Shown here in pieces: positions 26,854 through 34,263 of a stretch of DNA of 64,000 bases; position 1 is the first letter of the stretch; the number at the start of each line of letters is the position of its first letter. The notes beneath the pieces are model-generated. The model was not told the DNA's origin. It did no database searches and worked only from the letters and a program-made list of their open reading frames with translations. The stretch is from assembly GCF_035306585.1 (NCBI RefSeq), contig NZ_DATGNU010000010.1, positions 1-64,000 of the forward strand, written 5' to 3'. Position numbers and translations under genes: made by a program. Source of the stretch: Galbibacter sp035306585. Its GTDB lineage: Bacteria > Bacteroidota > Bacteroidia > Flavobacteriales > Flavobacteriaceae.

Positions 26854-27810
26854 CTACAATCTCGAGCTTACATTAGATAAGATCTCCCGTACTCTTTCTC
26901 TCAAAGATTCAGGTTCTACAATAGTTGCGTACTCCGCGAACATTAAATACCAACGAGCAAAATCGTTTTCTATATTAGAAGTCATAAAGGTCATCTCTAC
27001 TTTGTCCCCTTTTGGAGCCTCTTGTAACAGGCCATGGTAATTCGCATTGCTTTTCATATAACGCGCCACTCGTTTGTCTACAAGAATTACAATTTTAGTT
27101 TTCTCCTTTTCAGGCCGTTCCAACCTGTAATCCTCAATAGATCCATGCTGGTATAAAAAGGGTGTCGTTGTTCTTTTAATGAGCCTCATTCGGTCTGTTC
27201 TAAATTGCCTATAATTCTTTCGAAGATGGCAATAAGCCATTAAATACCAATAATTGTGCTCATGGAAAAGACCTACAGGTTCGATGTTTCTCTCGCTAGG
27301 ATTGTCCGCCTCAAGGGACTGATAGATTAGAAACAATTGTGTGTTTTCTGCTATACTCTCAAAGATGATCTCCAGCGCGTCAGGAATATCCTTGTTAAAC
27401 AAATCCCTAGTTTGATTGATACTAACTTTAGATTCAATGGCATCTATCCAGTCACGTTCCCCACCTCGGAGCACTGATTTAATCTTATACATCGCTGATT
27501 TAAAATAAGCCCCAAGAGTATCATCGGTAAATTGATCCATGAGTTTCTCGGCCGCCACAAAACTACCCGCTTCTTCCCTGGTAAACATTACTGGTGGCAG
27601 TCGATAACCTTCCATAATACTATAGCCCACGCCAGGCTCACTGACAATGGGAACCCCTGAAGATTCTAGGGTACGGATATCCCTATAAATTGTCCTTAAA
27701 CTCACTTGAAAACGATCTGCTAGATCTTGGGCGCGAACAATTTTTTTGGACTGCAATTGAATATGTATGGATACGATTCTATCGAAGCGTTTAACGGTTT
27801 CATCACTCAT
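26854..27810 (-). CDS. YafY-type transcriptional regulator (HTH_11 plus WYL)
   Basis: 318 residues from ATG 27810 (MSDETVKRFDRIVSIHIQLQ). Helix-turn-helix at about 25-60 (DLADRFQVSLRTIYRDIRTLE), linker with PIVSEPGVGYSIMEGYRLPP, then a WYL domain at about 140-220 (PVGLFHEHNYWYLMAYCHLR, FRTDRM) that binds small ligands or nucleic acid, and a C-terminal extension. A longer reading frame exists to 27882 but a -7 box lies inside it. Divergent from a dinB gene with two TGACA-N6-TGTCA sites between them, which are probably its operators (inference). Such pairs are common in Bacteroidota. Confidence 0.9.
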   Translation of the reverse strand: MSDETVKRFDRIVSIHIQLQSKKIVRAQDLADRFQVSLRTIYRDIRTLESSGVPIVSEPGVGYSIMEGYRLPPVMFTREEAGSFVAAEKLMDQFTDDTLGAYFKSAMYKIKSVLRGGERDWIDAIESKVSINQTRDLFNKDIPDALEIIFESIAENTQLFLIYQSLEADNPSERNIEPVGLFHEHNYWYLMAYCHLRKNYRQFRTDRMRLIKRTTTPFLYQHGSIEDYRLERPEKEKTKIVILVDKRVARYMKSNANYHGLLQEAPKGDKVEMTFMTSNIENDFARWYLMFAEYATIVEPESLRERVREILSNVSSRL

Positions 27811-27829
27811 AACTGATTGGCTGATAGCC

Positions 27830-27837
27830 CAAAGATA
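27830..27837 (-). promoter_or_regulatory. -7 promoter box of the yafY-like gene
   Basis: Minus strand TATCTTTG fits TANNTTTG, 19 bases before ATG 27810; its position supports that start over the longer frame. Confidence 0.5.
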
Positions 27838-28010
27838 AAACATCCATTGAAAGTATCGCTCTTCAAAAGACATGAGTTTCAATATTATGTATTGAATTAA
27901 ATTCCAGAGAAGCCCTCAAGGGTGAGGTGGCTGTTGATTGTTTTACTGTTGACACTAATATTCCCATAACGATTTGATTTTAAATCCTTCGCAAAGAAAA
28001 CACCACCTTG

Positions 28011-28026
28011 TGACAGCCTAATGTCA
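28011..28026 (+). promoter_or_regulatory. Operator 1, TGACA-N6-TGTCA
   Basis: Perfect inverted repeat TGACA (28011-28015) and TGTCA (28022-28026) in the intergenic region of the yafY-like and dinB genes. An identical arrangement is repeated 54 bases downstream. The rest of the 323-base gap 27811-28133 holds the two promoters and A/T-rich DNA. Confidence 0.65.
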
Positions 28027-28064
28027 TCATCATTTACATTTTTTTAAATTATTTTTTTTACTAC

Positions 28065-28080
28065 TGACACACCCTTGTCA
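28065..28080 (+). promoter_or_regulatory. Operator 2, TGACA-N6-TGTCA
   Basis: TGACA (28065-28069) and TGTCA (28076-28080), same spacing as operator 1, centred 54 bases from it and ending 11 bases before the -7 box of the dinB gene, so it overlaps the -33 region. Confidence 0.7.
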
Positions 28081-28091
28081 TACACCCGTTC

Positions 28092-28099
28092 TACTTTTG
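28092..28099 (+). promoter_or_regulatory. -7 promoter box of the dinB operon
   Basis: TACTTTTG fits TANNTTTG, 34 bases before ATG 28134; the nearest TTG is too close (14 bases), as expected for a promoter controlled by a protein at operator 2. Confidence 0.6.
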
Positions 28100-28133
28100 A
28101 AAAAGAAATCAAAATCACACAAATCTATTTATT

Positions 28134-28625
28134 ATGGAAAATTCAAAAACACAAACGCAATTAGCCACAGTAATCACCCCTGATGAATTATTAAAACACT
28201 GGCAAGCACATCGCGATTTAACCCGTAGAACCATCGTGGCGTTTCCTGAAAAAGAATTCTTCACCCACACCATAGGTGGCATGAGAACCTACGCCAAGTT
28301 AATTCAAGAAATGTTAGCTATTGCTGGGCCTGGGATTAAAGAAATTGTCGAAGGGAAAACCGTGAAATTCGAGGAGGATGAGCTTCAAAACAAAAAAGAG
28401 AATTATTTAAAAGCCTGGGATGAGACCACAGCATACCTAAATGAAAACTTCCCAAAAATCAAGTTAGAGGACTTCCACCGAAAAATTAAAGCATTTGGTC
28501 AATTCGAAGGTACGGTGATCTCCACTATATTTTATTTTATGGACAATGAAATCCACCATAGAGGACAAGGCTATGTGTACTTAAGAAGTCTTAATATCGA
28601 ACCGCCATTTTTTTGGGAGCGTTAA
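28134..28625 (+). CDS. DinB family protein under YafY-type control
   Basis: 163 residues, four-helix DinB fold. Candidate metal ligands are His in LKHWQAHRDLTRR (about residue 24) and the pair in DNEIHHRGQGYVYLRSL (about residues 141-142). The conserved FPEKEFFTHTIGGMRTYAKLIQEML resembles flavobacterial DinB proteins that sit beside YafY regulators. Its partner in the operon is the 70-residue protein that starts 12 bases after its stop. Likely a thiol transferase responding to a small toxic molecule or oxidative signal (inference from family only). Confidence 0.85.
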   Translation: MENSKTQTQLATVITPDELLKHWQAHRDLTRRTIVAFPEKEFFTHTIGGMRTYAKLIQEMLAIAGPGIKEIVEGKTVKFEEDELQNKKENYLKAWDETTAYLNENFPKIKLEDFHRKIKAFGQFEGTVISTIFYFMDNEIHHRGQGYVYLRSLNIEPPFFWER

Positions 28626-28637
28626 TTGACATCATCT

Positions 28638-28850
28638 ATGCCCGTATATATCTTTAAGACAAACGTCATCAATCAATCACAAGTCAAAAGGTTAAAACGT
28701 GATTTAAATCATTTGGCTAAAAAAAACGAACGGTGGAATTTTGATTTGGAGGATTGTGATAAGATCCTCCGGATTGAAACCAGAGAACCATCTGCAATTA
28801 AATTTGCTAAAGCTCTTGAAGTAAATGGCTTTCTATGTAAAGAATTATAA
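28638..28850 (+). CDS. Small conserved protein, HMA-like in size and pattern
   Basis: 70 residues from ATG 28638 (MPVYIFKTNVINQSQVKRLK). A short beta-strand (VYIFKTNV), a helix (SQVKRLKRDLNHLA), a second strand with a strongly acidic turn (WNFDLEDCDKILRIE), another helix (SAIKFAKALEVNG) and a last strand (FLCKEL) give the beta-alpha-beta-beta-alpha-beta order of ferredoxin-like HMA domains. It lacks the CxxC metal motif, having single Cys residues in EDCDK and FLCKEL. Follows the dinB gene in the same operon. Function unknown. Confidence 0.75.
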   Translation: MPVYIFKTNVINQSQVKRLKRDLNHLAKKNERWNFDLEDCDKILRIETREPSAIKFAKALEVNGFLCKEL

Positions 28851-29306
28851 TGGAAATAATTTCTAACATCGATCAATAACCAACCATTAAAATCTAACCA
28901 GTAAGACTTCAGGGTCAGGGTCAGATTGTTTAGTTCTGAATATTGAAATATTTTCAATCCAACCATCCTTTAACACCCATAGAACAGCATGAACAATTTG
29001 GCCTCAGATCCTGATATCCTATCACTTCACCTCTAGATCTATTGATCAGTAATATGTATCCAAAAATATTGATTCACGAAACTGCCATACCAAATGCCTA
29101 GTTTCAAAATTAAATGATGAAGTTACTAGTACGTACATTCTATTATTTGGAGTGTTTTAGCATCTTTACTAGGGATTTAGAAATATTTTGGACAGCTGTG
29201 AATTGCTTTCAGAATACTATCTTTATTGATAGCCGCAGCTTTCCTAACGATCTTTTGATCTCCTCGCTAGTTAGTAATACTGGATACTATGGCGTTTTTC
29301 TCCTAA
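28851..29306. other. 456-base gap without a supported gene
   Basis: The only long frame (29114-29323, plus) has no family resemblance, no promoter box and runs into the end of the next gene, so I do not call it. Visible details are the short tandem repeat GGGTCAGGGTCAG near 28910 and an A/T dyad ATTGAAA-TAT-TTTCAAT near 28943; no terminator is clear. Confidence 0.6.
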
Positions 29307-30080
29307 TTAATCATATAGACTAGAAATGAATTCCACACACGGATAAGGCTGATCGGTATTAATAAAGCTTACACCTAGACCTGCAAAGGTCTCCCATGCA
29401 GACTCATGATCAGGAGTAGCCCAAAAACGAAATGGCTTATGATGACTCTGAGCTATCGCTATGGCATGCTTTATTGCAGCTATCTCATCCGAAGTCATCC
29501 CTCCGTTACCATCCCAGCTAGAAAATTGCCTAAAACTCATACTCACTAGAGCTACTTTGTTCATGGCCTGTTCTGAAATAGGAGATAAATCCTGGTGATC
29601 GAACCAAATAAAATCTGGATACGTACTATATTTTTCTGGGTCGGGACGATTTCCCGAGATTACAAAACGAAGCTTAGGATGATTTATAAGTTCAGGGTAA
29701 TGCCCTAATAAATTCACCAAGACATTTAGGCTAGTTTCTGCCTCAGCCTTTATATCAATTAAAATCTGTAACCCTCTATTTTTCCCAGGATCTTGAACCT
29801 TCTTTGTAGTCCCGTATTCCTCTTTAAGAGGCTTCAAATATAATTCTTCTAAAGTATGCTCTAGTATAATTTCACTTTTAGAATGGGTTACATACAAGAC
29901 GCCTTGCCGTAAATACACATCAGTCTCTATGCTGTGCGCACCGCTAGTATAGGCATTCCAAAACGGACTCTCTTGCCTGTAATCATTATGGGAATGAACT
30001 CTTGCCTGTTGAAATTCTTGTGCAAAGATTCCAACAGAAAACAAAAGAAAACAAAAATATATAATTCGGCTACTTTTCAT
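29307..30080 (-). CDS. Secreted PI-PLC/glycerophosphodiester phosphodiesterase-like protein
   Basis: 257 residues. Signal peptide MKSSRIIYFCFLLFSVGIFAQ. The TIM-barrel phosphodiesterase pattern is seen in VHSHNDYRQ (His near residue 30), SIETDVYLRQGVLYVTHS (metal-binding Glu and Asp, then the second His region) and LQILIDIKAEAE. The family cleaves glycerophosphodiesters or phosphoinositides; bacterial secreted members often scavenge phosphate and polyol (family knowledge). The C-terminal FINTDQPYPCVEF is typical of this subfamily. Likely monocistronic, downstream of hisS on the same strand with a gap of 116 bases. Confidence 0.8.
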   Translation of the reverse strand: MKSSRIIYFCFLLFSVGIFAQEFQQARVHSHNDYRQESPFWNAYTSGAHSIETDVYLRQGVLYVTHSKSEIILEHTLEELYLKPLKEEYGTTKKVQDPGKNRGLQILIDIKAEAETSLNVLVNLLGHYPELINHPKLRFVISGNRPDPEKYSTYPDFIWFDHQDLSPISEQAMNKVALVSMSFRQFSSWDGNGGMTSDEIAAIKHAIAIAQSHHKPFRFWATPDHESAWETFAGLGVSFINTDQPYPCVEFISSLYD

Positions 30081-30196
30081 TTTACTTCCCTAACAAAACA
30101 AAAATCGATAAAATATACAAGATATCCTTACTCCAAAGATTAAAAAAGAATCAATAGATTGTAAAGGATTTACAAAATCAGATGCTCCTAAAGCAA

Positions 30197-31570
30197 TTAG
30201 CGCTTTAGCTTTTCTATTAAATCCGTTAGATTAAGTTTATCTTGGGTCCCTGACGCCATATCTTTCAAGGTATATGTACCTTGCTCCATCTCAGATTCTC
30301 CAGCTAGAACTACAAAAGGGATCCCCCTTTTGTTTGCGTAATTCATTTGCTTTTTCATCTTGGCATCATCTGGGTATAATTCAGATTTAACTCCATTTTC
30401 TCTTAAAGCTTTAACACCCTTAAGACCATATAAAGCTTCATTTTGACCAAAGTTCAAGAATAGAACCTCACTTGGTGTAGTCACTGATGGCGGGAACAAA
30501 CCAAGCTCTTCTAGCACTAGATATATGCGATCCAGACCAAAAGAAATACCAACACCACTCACATCTTTAAGTCCAAAAATACCAGTCAAATCATCATAAC
30601 GTCCACCACCACCGATAGAACCAATCTTAACGCTTTGCGGTGCGGCAACCTCTATGATAGCGCCTGTATAATAGTTAAGTCCTCTAGCTAAGGTTACATC
30701 CAAATCTAAATTCGCCTTCTTAAGACCTAAAGCCTCTGTAGCTGATAGGATAAAACTAAGCTCTTCAACACCTTTAAGTCCTTCTTCAGAAGTGGCTAAC
30801 ATGGATTGAAGACTTTCTAATTTAGAGGTATTACTCCCTTTAAAATCAAACAAAGGCTGTACCTTTTCAATCGCAGATGCTGTAATCCCCTTCTCAAGCA
30901 TTTCTTTCTTCACACCATCTTCACCAATCTTATCCAATTTATCCAAAGCAACTGTAAAATCAATCAGCTTGTCTTTGGCACCAATCACCTCAGCAATACC
31001 AGAAAGAATTTTCCGGTTATTTAGCTTAATCGTTACTCCATCAACACCTAAACTAGCAAACACAGTATCATAAAGCTGAACAAACTCTACTTCTTGCCAC
31101 AATGAGGTTGAACCAACCACGTCAGCATCACATTGAAAGAACTCTCTAAAACGACCCTTTTGTGGACGGTCAGCTCTCCAAACTGGCTGTATTTGATAGC
31201 GCTTGAAAGGAAGATCAATCTCATTTTGGTGCATCACCACGTAACGTGCAAAAGGCACCGTTAAATCATAGCGTAATGCTTTTTCTGAAATCTTAGAGGT
31301 CAAGGCGGCAGCTTCTTTCTTCTGATACAACTCATCACCTACCTTAGCTAAATAATCACCAGAGTTTAGAATTTTAAAAATTAAGCGATCTCCTTCATCT
31401 CCATATTTCCCCATCAAAGTCTCTGAATTTTCAAAGCTAGGGGTTTCAATAGGCATAAACCCAAAGGTTTCAAAATGTCCTTTTATAGTACTGATAATAT
31501 AGTTTCGCTTACTGACCTCTTCTGGTCCAAAGTCTCTAGTTCCTTTTGCTATGCTTGGTTTTTGTGCCAT
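30197..31570 (-). CDS. hisS: Histidyl-tRNA synthetase
   Basis: Charges tRNA-His. 457 residues, class II synthetase. Seen: GTRDFGPEEVSKR at the N-terminus; motif 2 with WRADRPQKGRFREFFQCDADVVG near 128; HisA motif RGLNYYTGAIIEV near 297; motif 3 with GVGISFGLDRIYLVLE near 347; a C-terminal anticodon-binding domain (LYPDDAKMKKQMNYANKRGI). All as in the family. The G-1 base it needs is encoded in the tRNA-His gene at 4921. Confidence 0.96.
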   Translation of the reverse strand: MAQKPSIAKGTRDFGPEEVSKRNYIISTIKGHFETFGFMPIETPSFENSETLMGKYGDEGDRLIFKILNSGDYLAKVGDELYQKKEAAALTSKISEKALRYDLTVPFARYVVMHQNEIDLPFKRYQIQPVWRADRPQKGRFREFFQCDADVVGSTSLWQEVEFVQLYDTVFASLGVDGVTIKLNNRKILSGIAEVIGAKDKLIDFTVALDKLDKIGEDGVKKEMLEKGITASAIEKVQPLFDFKGSNTSKLESLQSMLATSEEGLKGVEELSFILSATEALGLKKANLDLDVTLARGLNYYTGAIIEVAAPQSVKIGSIGGGGRYDDLTGIFGLKDVSGVGISFGLDRIYLVLEELGLFPPSVTTPSEVLFLNFGQNEALYGLKGVKALRENGVKSELYPDDAKMKKQMNYANKRGIPFVVLAGESEMEQGTYTLKDMASGTQDKLNLTDLIEKLKR

Positions 31571-31668
31571 TATTGTTATGTGTTTGGAGATTTACACTAA
31601 GTTATGCCTTTGTTCTTTATTGGGCAGTGATCAATACAATACTTGCATTCTACGAGTTATACTACGCC

Positions 31669-32139
31669 TTATTCGATAATATCATCAAAGTAACGGAATA
31701 ACTCTCCCTTGGTAATTATCGCGCCTTTTTCGATCAGTTCAAAACGATCCATCAGCTTATCATCGGAATAAGCCTTGGTTGCCGTCATGATTTCAACATT
31801 GTCACCCATATAGTTTTGTTTGAACCAAGCAAATCCATGTTTGGTCCTCAAATCAATCCCAGGTTGACCTACTCGAACAGCAATAAGATTCATTCGCTTA
31901 TCGGTAAGATGAAACAAATGCATCTGTGTCGCTGATATGTTTTCAAGATACTCTATTTTAGATAGCACCCCTTCCCAGACTAAATCACTAAAGATGTCTA
32001 TTTCTTCTTCAGCAACCTCTGGTTTGTTTTCTTTAATGCTTTTCCATTCCTGTGCAGTAATAGATTGGGTAGCCAAAAAGTTGATGAACTCTTGGTGCAT
32101 TTCCACTAACTGCTCTTTTGTTAATCTTCTGTACTTCAC
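31669..32139 (-). CDS. DUF6495-like conserved flavobacterial protein
   Basis: 156 residues from GTG 32139, which is preceded by GGAG and gives MKYRRLTKEQLVEMHQEFINFLATQSI, the start I associate with this family; the alternative TTG at 32166 adds nine residues with no ribosome site. Soluble, mixed alpha/beta, with WEGVLSKIEYLE and MTATKAYSDDK as marked segments. The family is restricted to Bacteroidota as far as I know and has no known function. Lies between hisS and rplI on the same strand. Confidence 0.75.
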   Translation of the reverse strand: MKYRRLTKEQLVEMHQEFINFLATQSITAQEWKSIKENKPEVAEEEIDIFSDLVWEGVLSKIEYLENISATQMHLFHLTDKRMNLIAVRVGQPGIDLRTKHGFAWFKQNYMGDNVEIMTATKAYSDDKLMDRFELIEKGAIITKGELFRYFDDIIE

Positions 32140-32172
32140 TTCTACTCCGTATTTATCTGTGTACAAAAATCG

Positions 32173-32210
32173 AAAAGAGGTTGCAAAAAAATAAATTTTT
32201 TAACAACCTC
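32173..32210 (-). terminator. Terminator of the rpsF-rpsR-rplI operon
   Basis: Minus strand GAGGTTG (32210-32204) pairs with CAACCTC (32183-32177); inside, an A run faces a T run, and TTTT (32176-32173) follows. It begins 28 bases after the rplI stop codon. Confidence 0.75.
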
Positions 32211-32237
32211 CTCGTATGATGAAATAATTTCTTCTAA

Positions 32238-32690
32238 TTAAGCCTCAGCTATTACTTCAAATGGGAAGTTAACAACTACTTCTCTGTGAAGTCTAATAGT
32301 AGCTTCGTAAGGACCAGCAACTTTGATGTTACCTCCTAAGATGCTAATAAATTTCTTCTCGATAGCTACTTTTGATTCTTTTTGAATTGCTTCAGCAAGA
32401 TCAGCGTTAGTTACAGAACCGAAAAGTTTGTTTCCAGCACCAGATTTAGCTGTAATTTTAATCTCAAGACCTTTAAGTTGATCAGCAATTTTTTGCGCAT
32501 CGTCAACAATTCTCTTCTCTTTAAAGGCTCTTTGCTTTAAATTCTCAGCCAATACTTTTTTAGCAGAAGTGGTAGCTAGAATAGCGTATCCTTGAGGGAT
32601 CAAATAATTTCTGCCGTAACCATTTTTAACGGTTACCACATCATCTTTAAAACCTAAGTTTTCGACGTCGTTCTTTAATATTAATTCCAT
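32238..32690 (-). CDS. rplI: Ribosomal protein bL9
   Basis: 150 residues. The N-terminal rRNA-binding domain has VKNGYGRNYLIPQGYAI (family signature near residue 22), then a long connecting helix (KKVLAENLKQRAFKEKR) and a C-terminal domain with KSGAGNKLFGSVT. Third gene of rpsF-rpsR-rplI, 13 bases after rpsR. Confidence 0.96.
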   Translation of the reverse strand: MELILKNDVENLGFKDDVVTVKNGYGRNYLIPQGYAILATTSAKKVLAENLKQRAFKEKRIVDDAQKIADQLKGLEIKITAKSGAGNKLFGSVTNADLAEAIQKESKVAIEKKFISILGGNIKVAGPYEATIRLHREVVVNFPFEVIAEA

Positions 32691-32703
32691 GGTTACCTTC
32701 CTT

Positions 32704-33003
32704 TTATTTTAATAAATCTGCTACGTATGGCATAAGTGCTAAGTGACGCGATCTTTTGATTGCTACAGACACTTTTCTTTGATATTTCAATGAAGTTCCA
32801 GTTAGTCTTCTTGGAAGAATCTTACCTTGCTCATTTACTAACTTCAATAAGAAATCTGGATCCTTATAATCGATATATTTAATACCTGATTTTTTAAAAC
32901 GACAGTATTTCTTTGTTTTGTTAGTCTCTATATTCAGTGGAGTTAGATATCTGATCTCTCCATCTTTTTTACCTTTTGCTTGTTGCTCTATAGATGTTGC
33001 CAT
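32704..33003 (-). CDS. rpsR: Ribosomal protein bS18
   Basis: 99 residues. Recognised by YIDYKDPDFLLKLVNEQGKILPRRLTGTS followed by KYQRKVSVAIKRSRHLALMPYV. Binds 16S rRNA together with S6. It begins 5 bases after rpsF. The N-terminal extension of about 25 residues (MATSIEQQAKGKKDGEIRY) is longer than in E. coli, as is usual in Bacteroidota. Confidence 0.96.
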   Translation of the reverse strand: MATSIEQQAKGKKDGEIRYLTPLNIETNKTKKYCRFKKSGIKYIDYKDPDFLLKLVNEQGKILPRRLTGTSLKYQRKVSVAIKRSRHLALMPYVADLLK

Positions 33004-33008
33004 GATAA

Positions 33009-33347
33009 TTAAGCTTTTTCGTTAAGTTTTTTTCTTCTTTTTTCTGCCCAAGCAATTGCATGTTTATCCAACTTAACAGTTAAATAACGCATTACACGCT
33101 CATCACGTCTAAATTCCAATTCGAATGGCTCAATTGCTTCTCCAGCAACTTTAAATTCAAAAAGGTGATAAAAACCACTTTTTTTGTTTTGGATAGGGTA
33201 CGCCAATTTTTTAAGGCCCCAATCCTCTTTAGCTACAAACTCTGCCCCTTTTGAGGTTAAGAAATTCTCAAACTTCTTAACTGTTTCCTTTATCTGTGTA
33301 TCAGATAAAACGGGATTTAAAATGAAAACAGTTTCATATTGATTCAT
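33009..33347 (-). CDS. rpsF: Ribosomal protein bS6
   Basis: 112 residues with MNQYETVFILNPVLSD, WGLKKLAYPIQNKKSGFYHLFEF and RVMRYLTVKLD, all family marks. First gene of the rpsF-rpsR-rplI operon; there is no ssb between rpsF and rpsR, as in other Bacteroidota. Strong promoter just upstream. Confidence 0.96.
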   Translation of the reverse strand: MNQYETVFILNPVLSDTQIKETVKKFENFLTSKGAEFVAKEDWGLKKLAYPIQNKKSGFYHLFEFKVAGEAIEPFELEFRRDERVMRYLTVKLDKHAIAWAEKRRKKLNEKA

Positions 33348-33381
33348 AATATTGAATAAATTATTATTATTTTTAAGGCTG

Positions 33382-33411
33382 CAAAAGTAGAATTAATTAT
33401 TATATTTACAA
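33382..33411 (-). promoter_or_regulatory. Promoter of rpsF-rpsR-rplI
   Basis: Minus strand TTTG (TTG at 33411-33409), 19-base spacer, TACTTTTG (33389-33382). An almost ideal Bacteroidota promoter, with start near 33376 and a leader of about 30 bases. Confidence 0.8.
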
Positions 33412-33558
33412 AGTGAAGCTTGAAGATTTCGATAAACTTAGGTGAAAAATACCCTTTTCGCCAACATATTTCCCCATTTTGCATCAATTCTTTGCTTCAG
33501 TGAGGTATTTTGATTAAAATTGTACACGTTAAAAACCAATCGATCACCTTTTTAGAAT

Positions 33559-34251
33559 ATGAAAATGAATTGTATCATAGTAGATGACTCAAGTATCCAG
33601 CGGATGTCTGTGGCTAGGTTGATCAAAAATCATCCGATGCTGAATTTGGTAGCTGAATACAGTAATGCCATTGAGGCAAAGAACGGTCTAAAGAAACAGG
33701 CTATAGATTTAATTTTCCTTGATATTGAGATGCCCGTGGTAAACGGCTTTGACCTTTTAGAAGCCCTTAGTGAACCACCACAAGTCATTCTCATCACAGG
33801 TAGCGCACAATATGCCTTAAAAGCATTTGACTACGATGTTACAGATTATCTGCACAAACCCATCACTCAGGAGCGCTTCGAGGCTTCCATTAAGAGAGCA
33901 CAGGAAAATTTCAAGCTCAAAGTTGCCTCCAAAGAAGATGATGATCACATTTTCGTGAAAAGTAACCTAAAAAAGCGAAAAGTCTTTTTAAATCAAATAA
34001 ATTGGGTAGAAGCCCTTGGAGATTACATCAAACTGGTCACTGAGGACGCCAATATTGTCATTCTATCTACCATGAAGGCATTTGAAAACGAACTTCCACC
34101 AGAGCGATTCTTACGAATTCACAAATCCTATATCGTAAACCTGGATAAGGTTCAAAAGTTCAACAGTAAGAATGTTGAAGTTAATGGTAAGCTAATCCCA
34201 CTTAGCCGAAATAAGAAACAAGACCTATCTGAGGCCCTTAGCAATTCATAG
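33559..34251 (+). CDS. LytTR-type response regulator
   Basis: 230 residues. Receiver domain with acidic pair D9-D10, phosphorylated Asp 55 in LIFLDIEMPVVNGF and DYLHKPI near 100; LytTR DNA-binding domain about 128-228 (FVKSNLKKRKVFLNQINWVEALGDYIKLVT, RIHKSYIVNLDKV). No sensor kinase gene is adjacent, so the partner (a LytS/YehU-type kinase) must lie elsewhere. Divergent from rpsF and convergent with priA. Confidence 0.9.
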   Translation: MKMNCIIVDDSSIQRMSVARLIKNHPMLNLVAEYSNAIEAKNGLKKQAIDLIFLDIEMPVVNGFDLLEALSEPPQVILITGSAQYALKAFDYDVTDYLHKPITQERFEASIKRAQENFKLKVASKEDDDHIFVKSNLKKRKVFLNQINWVEALGDYIKLVTEDANIVILSTMKAFENELPPERFLRIHKSYIVNLDKVQKFNSKNVEVNGKLIPLSRNKKQDLSEALSNS

Positions 34252-34263
34252 TATACTGGCACA

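Noticed and set aside
29114..29323. 69-codon plus-strand frame in the gap after the 70-residue protein gene
   Set aside because: No family resemblance or promoter, and it runs into the 3' end of the opposite gene; chance frame in A/T-rich DNA.
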